Source: Rhododendron vialii (Eukaryota > Streptophyta > Magnoliopsida > Ericales > Ericaceae). Taken from it: a stretch of DNA of 64,000 nt. The stretch covers positions 12,543,001-12,607,000 of the forward strand of contig NC_080563.1 of NCBI RefSeq assembly GCF_030253575.1, read 5' to 3'. Shown in pieces: positions 10,336 through 22,205 of this stretch. Below the pieces are notes generated by a model. The model was given only the letters and a program-made list of their open reading frames with translations, did not search any database and was not told where the DNA came from. Every line of letters starts with the position of its first letter. The first letter of the stretch is position 1. The translations under genes were made by a program, and so were the position numbers.

Positions 10336-11830
10336 ATGAAGGCTGGGCGGGGTCCTTTTTTGTTTTACTCTTTCTTCTTTTTAATGTTCTGCCTCTTTTG
10401 CCTGTTGAAGGGAAAAAAAGAAAGTTTACCCCCACAGCTTTGTTTTATCGTTCCCCCACCACTCTCAATCTCAAGTGTTTTGGGCGGTTCAAATTTTTTA
10501 AAAGATTCTTATAAAAACCGAACCATTGATTGCCGAGACGGACGGTGAAATTGAGTGCTACGGTGAAACAGAGCAGGTAGAATAGCACCGTACAGGAAAA
10601 AAATGCCTACACAAATAATGACTGCACAAAATTTCATAAAATAATCGAGCCTTCCTCTCCTTTTTTTTAAATTAATATTAAACATTTATTATTGCAAAAT
10701 CATATTTCTAAAATTATTAGTATTACATTTATGTAATTCCGACAATTATATAAGTCCAATAAACCAAAGGGCAGTTCGCACAGTGCCATTCTCCAGGCAA
10801 CTATCTAAGAGCTCAGGAAGCGTTTGGTCCGGATGCAACTCACACCCGCATCTGCATGTTATCAATTCCTCTGTCGGCCAGTCTGTACGGGACTTTTTAT
10901 CGATTTTAATTGGCCTACCCCTATGGTGTGAGATTGGTCCATATCTTGAATGGATACAAAATTATCAGAACATTAAAAGGATAAGGCCAAAAATTACAAA
11001 GAAAGTGTACACCCACCGATTGTTCTCACATGCAAGTTTGTAGGGTCGTCTTAAAAGTTCGTCTTTCTGTCAATAATCTTTTACTACATCTTTCATACCA
11101 AAAATCACTTAGAATTTTCTCTATCTATCTCTTCACTCGTTACTCTCAAAATTCAAACCGAACAGGACCTAGAATAGTGCGATAGTACTGTATTTTTACG
11201 AGTAAGGAGTCACACTGTGAATCTTTTCGAATTGATGAATTAAAAGGAAGAAAAGATTTTGCCATGTTGTATATTCTACTAATTTTTGTTTTTCTTTTCT
11301 CTGAAAATGAGAGAAGATCGAAATTATGGAGGATATATCATACCATGTGGGCAGAATGGATTGGAAATATGGAATATGCGAAGACAAGTTGGCGGTGCAG
11401 CCCTGTAGAATAAGACTCCATCCAGGAAGGCTTATGGAGACCTTTTCGGAGTTTTCCCCATTGGTTAGCTGTCATTTCTCTAATTTCTTGTGGCTCAGAC
11501 TTTCATGCATGCATGATGCATAGTAGAGCTCTGTTTCCTTCGTAAAATGTAGGGTTGCAATTTTTTTCATAATTCATGTCTTTTAGACTGGTTTACGCGT
11601 ACCTCAACCTCAACTATTAGTCAAAAGTATATTTTAATCCCCCATGCAAGGTGCATAGTTGTGCACCAGAATATAGTCTGAGACAAAACTCCGCATCATG
11701 AATTCGTAGAATAAATTAAAATAAATAGCACCTAGAAGATTTCAAACATGACACTTAAACTATTGGCCGGCGAAGCTAGGATTTAGGTTCGAGGGTGACA
11801 TTGTATGACGGGAGTCTTCTCATATTGTCG
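10336..11830. other. Upstream flank and intergenic, no gene recognised
   Basis: The segment includes the promoter of the HyPRP gene, then AT-rich DNA. Only short spurious frames are present, and I see no RNA gene or element border. Confidence 0.45.
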
Positions 11831-12086
11831 TATTCCCTCCGTCCCAAATTGTTGTTTCTTTTTGGGCAATCATGTCACTCAAACAATTGCCTATATTTCA
11901 CAATCTATAACGTTTTCTATGATTTCGAAAACTCTGTTTAATAAAACTAATTAAGATCTATCAAACAAGATCAATACATATTAATATATATTAGTTATAT
12001 AAAACAACATAAACTAAAGATGTATGAATTTTTTTGAGATGTCCCGAATAATGAAACAGGAGCAACAATTTAGAACGAAGTGAGTA
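11831..12086. mobile_element. Stowaway-type MITE (copy 1)
   Basis: TTCCCTCCGTCCCAAATTGT at the left and its imperfect complement (CAATTTAGAACGAAGTGAG) at the right form the inverted ends. TA dinucleotides flank both sides (11831-11832, 12085-12086). The CTCCCTCCGTCCC end and TA target site identify a Tc1/mariner-derived Stowaway MITE of about 252 bp. Related copies are at about 36731 and 55716. Confidence 0.8.
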
Positions 12087-12355
12087 TATATATAGTGAAG
12101 ATAGGAAGAGGTGGTATTGTCGTATTTTTTTAGCAAACATACGAACAAAAAGGTTATGCGTAAATTCAAACTTTGTTTCAAACTTTGCGTTCTGTTAAAA
12201 CGAAAACATAGGCTTCATTCTATTTCCTTGCGGTCCTTAAACGAGACCGACCTGTTGAGATATTATTTTTATGATACCAATCATTCATTTCTTAAATCAT
12301 TTTTTTCCCTTCATTATTTGTGCGGGAAAAAAAAATCCAATTGACTAGATAGCGG

Positions 12356-12411
12356 TAAGTGCCTAATCAATTAGTGTGAAAAGACCAGTGCCTAATCAAT
12401 TAGTGTGAAAA
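12356..12411. repeat. Short tandem repeat of about 25-28 bp
   Basis: The phrase GTGCCTAATCAATTAGTGTG occurs twice in a row (about 12359 and 12389), with a partial third unit ending near 12440. Confidence 0.75.
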
Positions 12412-12850
12412 ACCAACGTAGAAACAAGAAAATTAGTGTGAAAATGCATTTTTTTCAACAACCGTGTTTTTTTTTTTTAACCGTGTGTAAAATGCTTTTT
12501 CTAACTTTTCAACTTGTGAAGAACAACTCGGGATTGTGACCAAAAAAAATCCATTGAGTAAGAGACAGGAGACATGTTGCTGGGTGGTGTCATTTAGCCT
12601 CCTGTGAACTTATAAGGATTTTGGTGCCACACTTTCACAAATTTGGAATATTATATTATATATAGAGTGTACCATATGCTATAAATAAAATGACAAAATC
12701 ACATTGATTGATTGATTGATGCCCTTTTATACGAACGAAAATTCGTTCCACAAGATTCCCAATCGCGTACTTATACGAATTCTATGTTTTATGTGTGGGG
12801 ATCGGAACATGTGATGGAAACAGTTCAGATCTGAACGGAATATTAGGATA

Positions 12851-12975
12851 ATCAATGGTTTCGGTTTATTCAGAAACTCTTTCTCGAGAAGAGTTTCCGA
12901 TTAGAGTTGATGATTTATGTAGGGAATCTTTCCGGTAAGAGTTTCTGAATAAATTCAAACTATTGATCAAACGGT
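12851..12975. repeat. Imperfect palindrome around TTTATTCAGAAACTCTT
   Basis: The left arm holds TTTATTCAGAAACTCTT and the right arm its complement AAGAGTTTCTGAATAAA. The flanking parts of the arms also pair ('caatggttt' with 'aaactattg'). This is probably a small old MITE just upstream of the copia insertion. Confidence 0.55.
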
Positions 12976-13076
12976 CCAAATTTAAACTGTCTCGTCCAGC
13001 ACTCCAAAACTTAGACCGGCTAAAGGACACAATTCTATTACGGAGACACGAATAGCGACTCCAGAAACGTACGATG

Positions 13077-13683
13077 TGTTAGAGATTTTCAAAATAAAAG
13101 AGTCGTCGTTTTTGGTTTTGGAAAATTCCTTTGTTTCTTTAGAATGCTTGTTTTTCCTCTTTGTGAGTTTTGTCCCACATTGGTAAGCTGAGAGATGTTG
13201 GAGTGGTATATATTAGGAAACATTCCTAATGTAAGTAACTAATGATCTAGTGTGGTGCAGCCCTTTGGCACCATACCGGCAGAGCCGGTACACACTCACA
13301 CCCGCACGCGCACGCGCGCGGCGTGGGCTGTGTGGCGTGGGCTGTGGTTCATCCGAATTTCTCCTACATCTCTCTCTATATTTTCTAGCATTCATTCTGC
13401 GTTTTGTTTTGCTGCAGAAAATAGAACACAGTGGTTCTCGGTTCTTGTATTCGTTCAAGCAGATATTCTGTCTGTTTCGTTAGTGCAAACGAACACGGAA
13501 AGAACTTCAAGTTCGGGCTTCGATTTATCTTGAAGGCAGGTTTGCTGTAACCCTTTGCATACCGGTATTGGTGGGGGCAAATACTGTCTTTAGGAAAGCG
13601 ACATAGTCGTGACTCGAAGTGTATTTCAGCATTTGTGGAGGTTTCGCCAACAGTTCAGAATTGCAGCAGCCAAATTTTCAACA
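13077..13683 (+). repeat. 5' LTR of the copia element
   Basis: It runs from TGTTAGAGATTTTC to TTTTCAACA, 607 bp, with CGATG immediately before it. It is highly similar to the 3' LTR but shorter. Confidence 0.92.
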
Positions 13684-16600
13684 ATCTAAAGACAGTATTC
13701 TGCGATGGCGATGTCTCTACAGAAGATGACACAAGACTTTCTGAAATTGGAGCGGTTTGAAGGTGGGAATTTCAGGCGTTGGCAGAAGAAGATGCACTTC
13801 TTGCTAACGACCCTGAAAGTGGTGTATGTTCTGACTACTCCGAGTCCGGAGATACCGGAAAATCCAGATGATGAAACTATGGAGCAGGCCCGTGAAAGGG
13901 GCAAGTGGGAGAATGATGACTACATCTGTAGAGGACACATCCTCAATGCACTGTCAGATGCATTGTTCGATGTCTATCAGAATTCAATGACAGCAAAGGA
14001 ACTTTGGGATGCACTCAATGATAAGTATCTTTTTGATGACGCTACAAGTAAGAAATTTCTTGTTAGTCAGTTTATGAATTATCGCATGGTTGATACAAAG
14101 CCGGTCATTGATCAGTTGCATGAGATTCAGTATATCCTCAGTCAGTTTAAGGTTAAGAACATGCATATGGATGAATCTATTGTTGTTTCCTTTGTTATTG
14201 ACAAACTGCCTGCATCTTGGAAAGATTACAAAAAGGAACTCAAACACAAGACCGAGGAATATACCCTTGATCAGTTGGCCCAACACCTTCGCGTGGAGGA
14301 AGAGACAAGGCGTCAGGAGGGTAAGGATAATTCTACTTCTAAAGTACATGTGGTGGAAGAAAGTTCCAACAAGAAACGCAAGAACAGGGACGGTGATAAG
14401 TCTTCTGGTAAGTGGAAGAAGCAGAAGCGGGATCCTACCGACACTGGTTGCTGGCATTGCGGCAAACCTGGGCATCTTAAGAAAGATTGCAAAATCCTGA
14501 AAAGGAAGAACTCTGGTGGAAATCCAGGAGCATCTGGGGCAAAGAATTCTAAATTCATTGCTGTTGTTTCCGAGGCGAATATCCTCGATGATGCTGGAAG
14601 TTGGTGGGTTGATTCTGGTGCGACAAAGTATGTTTGCAATGACAAGAGGCTCTTTACTGAGTATAGTCCAGTTGCAGATGGTACCGTTCTGTTCATGGGA
14701 AATGCGTCAACTGCATCAGTTAAGGGAAAAGGCAAAGTGGATTTGGAGTTCACTTCTGGCAAGACGCTGACTCTTACTGATGTGTATCATGTACCGGAAG
14801 TTAGGAAGAATCTCGTGTCTGCAAGTCTACTTAATAAGTATGGTTTTAAAGTAGTGTTTGAGTCGGGCAAAATTGTTGTGTCCAAGGGTGGTGTGTTTGT
14901 TGGCAAAGGCTATGTAACCGAGGGGATGTTTATGCTTAATATTAATAACACAGTTGTTTCTGCTTATATGCTTGATTCTTTATCTTTATGACATACTCGT
15001 TTAGAACATATCAGTACAAGGAAAATGGATTGCATGATAAAATCTGGACTAATTCCTAAATCTGATAATGATATGGTTGATAAATGCAAGATTTGTTTGG
15101 AATCAAAGATAACCAGATTGCCATTTCCTAAAATTGAGCGGACTTCTACATTACTTGAATTGATTCATAGTGATGTATGTGATTTTCATAGCACTCCAAC
15201 TAGAGGCGGAAAACTTTATATGGCAACATTCATAGATGATTATTCGAAATTTTGCTATGTCTTTTTGCTTCATTCTAAAGATGAAGTACTTGATAAATTT
15301 GTTGCATATAAGACTGAAGTTGAAAATCTATGTGGTTTGAAGATAAACCGTCTTAGGTCTGACAGGGGTGGTGAATATCACTTCCCTGATTATTGTGAAT
15401 CAGTAGGGATAATTCATGAAGTAACTGCACCTTATACACCACAACAAAATGGAGTGGCCGAAAGGAAGAATAGAACCTTATGTGAGATGGTAGTTGCTAT
15501 GCTAAGCAATGCAGGATTAAGTAAAGGTTTGTGGGGCGAAGCTATACTTACCGCTGCTTATATCCTAAATAGAGTACCTCTCAAAAAGTCTAACATTACT
15601 CCATATGAACTCTGGTCAAAAAGGAAACCAAACTTGAGTTATTTTAAGACTTGGGGGTGTAGAGCGATTGTGAGATTGCCTAGACCTAAAAGGAAGAAAC
15701 TGGGTCCAAAAGGAATCGAATGTGTATTCCTTGGATATGCTTTGCACAGTAAAGCATATAGGTTTTTAGTGGCCGAGCCGAATGATGTTGTGTCCATCAA
15801 CACCATCATTGAATCTCGAGATGCAGTGTTCTATGAAAACAGATTTGACAGAATTCCAAGGTTAAAATCTAGTAAAGATTTAGAATCTGATAAAGATTCG
15901 GAAGAGTTTCCTTTGATGTCCGAAGAGGACAACGAGCCTTTAGAGGTTCTAGTTGAAGGAAATGAACCTGAGGAACAAGTTGAATTGAGAAGGAGCAAAC
16001 GAGTTCGGATAGAGAAAACGTTTGGTCCTGATTTCATAGTTTATCTAGTTGAAGGCACTAGAGAGACTTCATGTGCTCACAATGTATTTTCACTTCATGT
16101 TGAAAATGATCCTTTGACATTTGAGGAAGCAATGAAATCGCAAGACGTGGCTTTCTGGAAAGAGGCTATCCAAGATGAGATGGACTCTATCATGGATAAT
16201 AATACATGGGTTCTGGCGGATTTACCACCTGGTTCTAAGCCAATTGCTTGTAAATGGATTTTCAAGAAGAAAATGAAAATTGATGGAACTATTGATAAGT
16301 TCAAGGCCAGACTTGTAGCCAAAGGTTTTACCCAGAAAGAAGGTATTGATTACTTTGATACCTATGCCCCGGTTGCTAGAATCTCAACAATTAGAGTTTT
16401 AATTGCTCTAGCTTCTATATACAAGTTTGAGATACACCAAATGGATGTCAAGACTGCATTCCTTAAGGGTGAATTAGATGAGGAAATCTATATGAAGCAA
16501 CCAGAGGGGTTTGTTGTGCAAGGTTATGAGCACAAAGTTTGCAAGCTTATAAAGTCTCTTTATGGACTTAAGCAAGCACCTAAGCAATGGCATGAGAAGT

Positions 16601-18204
16601 TTGACAAAGTGGTTGTGTCAAATGGTTTTACAATACACCAATCTGACAAGTGCGTGTATAGTAAATTTAATGGCAAACGAGGAGTCATTATCTGTTTGTA
16701 CGTAGATGATATGCTCATTTTCGGTACAGACCAAGAGAGCATTCAGAGTACAAAAGATTTTCATTCTGCTATTTTTAGTATGAAAGATATGGGTATTGCT
16801 GATGTAATATTGGGTATAAGAATTAAAAGAAGTGGTGGTCACTTGATTCTATCCCAGGAACATTACATTGAGAAGATTTTAAAGAAGTTTAATCACTTTG
16901 AAAGCAAACCGATGTCTACTCCGTATGACTCTCAATCACCATTGGATCTTAATAAGGGGAGAGCTGTGTCACAACTAGAGTATTCTAGAGTGATTGGCAG
17001 CTTGATGTATGCCATGACAAGTACAAGACCGGACATTGCATATGCGGTTGGAAGACTTAGTAGGTATACTAATAATCCTGGGCATGTACATTGGCATGCA
17101 GTATATAGAGTACTGCGGTACCTCAAAGGGACTATAGATTATGGAATAGTCTATAGTGGATATCCTTCGGTTCTAGAAGGATACACTGATACTAGTTGGA
17201 TTACTGAGCGGAATGATCACTCGTCAACGAGTGGTTGGGTGTTTACACTTGGTGGAGGGTCAATCTCCTGGGGATCTAAAAAGCAAACGTTGATAACAGA
17301 CTCGACCATGGCAACCGAGTTTGTAGCATTAGCTTCTGGTAGTAAGGAGGCAGAATAGCTGAGAAATCTGTTGCTCGAAATTTCAGTGTGGCCTAAGCCT
17401 ATGCCACCTGTATCGCTGCATTGTGATAGTCAAGCTACGTTGTCGCGAGCATATAACCAAGTGTATAATGGAAAGTCCAGGCATATTGGACTAAGGCATA
17501 GCTATGTGAGACAATTGATTGTTGATGGGGTGATAACCATTGATTTTGTTAAGTCAAGTCAAAACTTGGCGGATCCTTTTACGAAAGGCCTTGCAAGGGA
17601 TTTGGTGTTGAAAACATCAAGGATAATGGGACTTTTGCCCAATTAGTTTAATCACTCCTGGTGGAAACTCAACTCAACCGGTTGATACTCTCAATCTCTT
17701 GAGTTCAATGAGAAACTACACCATATGTCGTGATTGGAAACACTTTAAAGCTATTTTACACATTCCAAGGTAAAGTGTTTTGTACCTATAATGTGAAATA
17801 CAAATGAGGTTGAACTACTTAGTTCTTAATCGATTGTTTTGTGCTAATGTTATAGGAGCACGGATAGCAATCTACCTATGTGAATGTGGAGGTGGTGCCG
17901 CTTCCTATAGGTCACAGGGGCTAGACCTTAGAGCGTTCATGAAATCAAGATAAAAGACCCAAGGCCAGTTCACGGGTCAACCGATTGGGATATCTGCACT
18001 ATTTGGAGGATTATGTGTGAGACATGTCCGGTTGGTCGACAGAGGACAACTAGTTCAAAGACACGTCTACTATGCTGCCCTGACCAGCTTTGATATGTTT
18101 TCACTAAGTGAATAGTTGAAGTCGCAAGACACTATTTATGTATGCATAAACCTTGTAATAAGAACCGAGAATATTTCATCTGTATTTCGAAAATGGTGGG
18201 GGAT

Positions 18205-19051
18205 TGTTAGAGATTTTCAAAATAAAAGAGTCGTCGTTTTTGGTTTTGGAAAATTCCTTTGTTTCTTTAGAATGCTTGTTTTTCCTCTTTGTGAGCTTTG
18301 TCCCACATTGGTAAGCTGAGAGATGTTGGAGTGGTATATATTAAGAAACATTCCTAATGTAAGTAACTAATGATCTAGTGTGGTGCAGCCCTTTGGTGCT
18401 TCGCACCATACCGGCAGAGCCGGTACACACTCACACACGCGCGCGCGCGGCGTGGGCTGTGTGGCGTGAGCTGTGGTGCATTGTGGCGCTTTAGCGGCGC
18501 ACTTTGCACTTAGCACGTCAGCGCTATCGAGCCCGATTGGGTGTGAGTGAAACAGCACACCAGTTCGGTGTGACTGGGTGTGACTGATCGATCTGGACCA
18601 TAGGATCTGATCCAACGGTCAAATTAGATCGGGTGCATACCCATTCTCAATGGGTGCGTAGTGGCCTATAAATAGACCACTACTTAGCAGAATCCAGTGC
18701 TCATAATATACACACATAATCCGAATTTCTCCTACATCTCTCTCTATATTTTCTAGCATTCATTCTACGTTCTATTTTGCTGCAGAAAATAGAACACAGT
18801 GGTTCTCGGTTCTTGTATTCGTTCAAGCAGATATTCTGTCCGTTTCGTTAGTGTAAACGAAAACGGAAAGAAATTCAAGTTCGGGCTTCGATTTATCTTG
18901 AAGGCAGGTTTGCTGTAACCCTTTGCATACTGGTATTGGTGGGGGCAAATACTGTCTTTAGGAAAGCGACATAGTCGTGACTCGAAGTGTATTTCAGCAT
19001 TTGTGGAGGTTTCGCCAACAGTTCAGAATTGCAGCAGCCAAATTTTCAACA
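18205..19051 (+). repeat. 3' LTR of the copia element
   Basis: It is 847 bp with the same TGTTAG..CAACA borders, preceded by the purine tract AAAATGGTGGGGGAT and followed by the target duplication CGATG. Confidence 0.92.
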
Positions 19052-19056
19052 CGATG

Positions 19057-20275
19057 AAAATGTGGTCATTCACAAACTTAAATTTTCATTACCGATATCG
19101 GGTTGCGCTGATTTTTTACAAGGCTTCATTAAAAAATGTTTTAAAAATAATGGATGATTCGAATCATCTTTGTGGGACCCGAGGTGGGCCCCACAAAATC
19201 CATATATATATGGTAGATACATGCCATATGTACACATAGTAGTACTCGTACAATAATATAAGGTTTTTGTTCTTCCATGAGATAGAGAGAGAGATGTAGA
19301 TCCATGTTGGGGATGCTCACGATGGCATTAGCATCTAATACTGTTTCTTAGATTATCTTGGATTCATGGCCATGCTAAGGCGGCTTTACTGCTCCTTGAG
19401 CACAGCTGTTAATTTTCTTTTGTTCTTCCATGAGTCGAATCTTACTATTCGCACGTTAAAAGATTGTTTGGTATTGATTTGTTACATAAAATCAAACCGG
19501 TTTTGAGAATTTTTTTTTGAAGCTCTTTAAGCTTTAAACCCAAGCTCGAACTAGTTAAACTCAAAACGTATTTTTAAAACTCGTTCAAATTTCAAATGAA
19601 GCTCTTTTGGCTCGTTTATCAACCTTATACATTAATCAATCTAAGCCACGCCTCATACTCATCCATGCAATTTCTTGGTTTTTTTTTTCTATCTGCGACT
19701 TTGCTGCACTTAGGTAAAGAACTAAATCTTCTTCTGTATCATTTCACACATATTTTCCTACAGATCTTTCATTTTCCTTTTCCTTGACAAATCAAAGACA
19801 CCGCGTTATTTATCCTAAAATTGCATGCGAAATGACAGCAATATCGAGCAGCTATCGGCCGACAGTACTTGATCCAGAAACATTACTGACAAGATGAGAA
19901 TCTAGTGGCACATGCCAATGAGCAACCCATGCACCTTCGTCGTCAAATTTAAGCAGTCACTCTCACGGATCGAGTTTGAAGCTAGCCAGTGGAAGAATGA
20001 AGACAATTACTATGAGAGACTTTCCGCTAGAGACCGGAAATCAAACAGTCTTCCCCGTGACATATACTCCTATATGGTACCCAAACGTTATGGCATTAAT
20101 TAAATCTCCATTATTTGGACGTATATATGAAGCCATGCCCAATGCCAGCTCCTTCATAAGCGTTGAACAGTTTGTATACCACATTCCGAAGAGTAGTAAT
20201 AATCATAAACAAGAGACCTTGTCGATAAATCCAACTGACAAGGGCCCTATATGCAGCAATGCTAGACCTTCTGGG
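19057..20275. other. Intergenic, no gene recognised
   Basis: AT-rich flank of the copia element, with only short frames. The stretch at 19540-19620 has 'aagctcgaac' phrases like the degenerate repeat at 7421. A 'gattcgaatcatc' phrase at about 19156 resembles the dispersed repeat seen near 61.6 kb. Confidence 0.4.
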
Positions 20276-20277
20276 AC

Positions 20278-20310
<33 letters not shown>

Positions 20311-20594
20311 TCTAGATGGGTCATACCGACACAAGAGAGATAGAACCTCAGAGAGAGAAAGAATGACCCATCTGGAACCTCACACAAAAAGAGAGACAAA
20401 TCTATGTGTGAGGTTCTAGATGGGTCATACAAACACGAGAGTCTCTCTCTCTCTCTCTGAGGTTCTAGATGGGTCATACCGACACAAGAGAGATAGAACC
20501 TCAGAGAGAGAGAGAGAGAGAGAATGACCCATCTGGAACCTCACACAAAAATAGAGACAAATCTATGTGTGAGGTTCTAGATGGGTCATACAAA

Positions 20595-20640
<46 letters not shown>

Positions 20641-20687
20641 GCTCTCTCTGTGTGAGGTTCCAGATGGGTCATACTAACATGAGAGAG
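20276..20687. repeat. Array of alternating inverted repeats with GA/CT tracts
   Basis: The motif GAGGTTCTAGATGGGTCATA occurs five times forward (20306, 20410, 20459, 20571, 20654; the last has a C for T). It occurs twice inverted (20363-20381, 20524-20542). A unit of about 153-161 bp is duplicated in tandem. (CT)n or (GA)n tracts separate the motifs, the longest being at 20596-20640. Neighbouring forward and inverted copies can form stable hairpins. No coding potential is evident. Confidence 0.88.
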
Positions 20688-20933
20688 CACTACAAGAAGT
20701 GTATTTTGTTGACGAAATACAAAATTTTTGTCAGCAAAAGTTACTATAGGGTGACGTCACCAAAAGTGATTTTCGGAGACCCTTCATGGTGAAAGTCATT
20801 TATAGTGACGAAAATCTTGTTTTTCGTCACTTACAGTAACTTTTGGTAACGAAAACCTTTCGTCACCTATGGTAAAAATTAAATTTCGTCACCATTCTTT
20901 TCGTCAGCAAATACACTTTTTCTTGTAGCGGAG
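20685..20933. mobile_element. CACTA-type (En/Spm) MITE, TSD included
   Basis: The element 20688-20930 (243 bp) begins CACTACAAGAAGTGTATTTT and ends in TTCTTGTAGCG. The inverted ends are about 30 bp with a few mismatches. A 3-bp repeat GAG flanks both sides, matching the 3-bp target duplication of CACTA elements. The interior repeats 'cgtcac' and 'gtgacg' motifs in both orientations. It has no coding capacity and sits in the GA-rich edge of the preceding array. Confidence 0.85.
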
Positions 20934-21540
20934 AGTGTGTGTGTGTGTTTTGCCGTAGGGGGCGCAATTGCAACCACTGAAAACAGTTCATAGAATCATC
21001 GACCGACGACCGTGGGCCGTGGCCCCAACATAACAATGCAGCCGCTCATTCTGAAAAGCCTAGCTCCGCCCGTAACAAGAGGACAGAATGAAGAACAAAA
21101 TATCTGAAACCAAATTCTTAACCACCACCATAAGTCTCTCTTGCTGTTCCAGCTTTGATTTCTTGGTCCAGATCCTGCGAACACATTCTCAAAGAGATAA
21201 AAAGTTGCCCCCGTTGGCATTAAAACTTTTGTACTCATTTGCCAGGGAATGTTTTCGAGCAGAAGGAATGTGGTGGGCAGAGGGCCTTATCCCAATTAGA
21301 ACAGGTTCACAAATCCAATTCGTGGTAAAATGAGATCCATATTAAGTGTATTCGACAAACAAATAGTCTTACGACTACGACTTTAAAACGCCACTCCGGA
21401 CACAACTGCATCCAGAGCCATTCAATGCATGTGGACTCATGTGCATCGAACGGCTTCGGGCACAATTGTGTTCAGAGTTGTATTTGTAGCATTACTCTTC
21501 CACAAAAATAAGCATCTTAAACAATAATATATCAAGGGTA
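20934..21540. other. Intergenic, no gene recognised
   Basis: A short (TG)n run is followed by unique-looking DNA. An imperfect palindrome around 21385-21480 pairs 'cggacacaactgcatccag' with a related inverted phrase. No exon was recognised. Confidence 0.4.
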
Positions 21541-21693
21541 GTGATAATGTTAAAACTGTTTTTGTTGGTGCCAAAACTCCAGTGCATAAAAGTCTTGTAT
21601 ACTGCACATAATACAAGCATTTTGTGCACTAGAGTTTTGGCACAAACAAAAACAGTTTTGGCACCAACAAAAACAGTTTTGGCATTATCATTT
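21541..21693. repeat. Palindromic MITE, about 50-bp arms
   Basis: The left arm GATAATGTTAAAACTGTTTT, then 'gttggtgccaaaact', is mirrored on the right by 'agttttggcaccaacaaaaacagttttggcattatc'. An extra copy of the 'caaaaacagttttggca' unit lies in the right arm. It is non-coding; the superfamily was not determined. Confidence 0.75.
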
Positions 21694-21714
21694 CCTTGTA
21701 TCAATACACGAAAA

Positions 21715-21880
21715 GGTAATGCTAGCACCACACAATTACACAAACACTTACACACACAATCACAAATGGGGTGGGCCCCACACACACTGCACACCTCCAG
21801 TGCGCTCCAGTATGTGTGGGGCCCACGCCATTTATTTGTGAGTGAGTGTGTATAAATGTTTGTGTGATTGTCTATGGTTA
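21715..21880. repeat. Palindromic MITE centred on GGGGCCCAC
   Basis: The arms pair CACAAACACTTACACACACA (left) with its complement around 21835-21865. The central parts GTGGGCCCCACACACAC and GTGTGGGGCCCAC also pair. It is about 165 bp and directly follows the previous palindrome. Confidence 0.7.
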
Positions 21881-22205
21881 TATAATTATTGACACACGAA
21901 ATACGAAGGCTACTAAGAGCAATAACCAAATACTCCGTGGCTCTTTTCTCAACTCTAAACTTGAGTAGTTTCATAGGGAAAAAAAATTTCTGGCGGGGGA
22001 ACAAAGTTGTTTCATAGATTGGTGTAGCAAACATGCATACATTTTTGTTCCTGAAAGCACTTTTAAGCAATATAGACTTCAGAAACAGTACTCACAGCAA
22101 TACATTATTACTCGATGCCTTCAACTACCAGAAGTAAACAAATAAACAGGAGACAGACACGGACGTCAAACGACATTGTCCTGTCATAGAATCGCAACCA
22201 GATGC

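Larger units (their letters stand above)
13077..19051 (+). mobile_element. Ty1/copia LTR retrotransposon, nearly full length
   Basis: Two LTRs (13077-13683 and 18205-19051) with TGTTAG..CAACA borders bracket an internal region. The 5-bp sequence CGATG flanks the element on both sides (13072-13076 and 19052-19056), so the insertion borders are certain. The internal domains read in the order gag with a CCHC knuckle (CWHCGKPGHLKKDC), protease (DSGAT), integrase, reverse transcriptase (YVDDM) and RNase H. That order defines Ty1/copia. A purine-rich tract precedes the 3' LTR. The LTRs differ in length but are only a few percent diverged where they align, suggesting an age of roughly one to a few million years. 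The element looks broken by about two lesions and is treated as a fossil. Confidence 0.95.

Noticed and set aside
20262-20792. Frames encoding RERERERE and SLSLSL stretches
   Set aside because: They are translations of (GA)n and (CT)n tracts.
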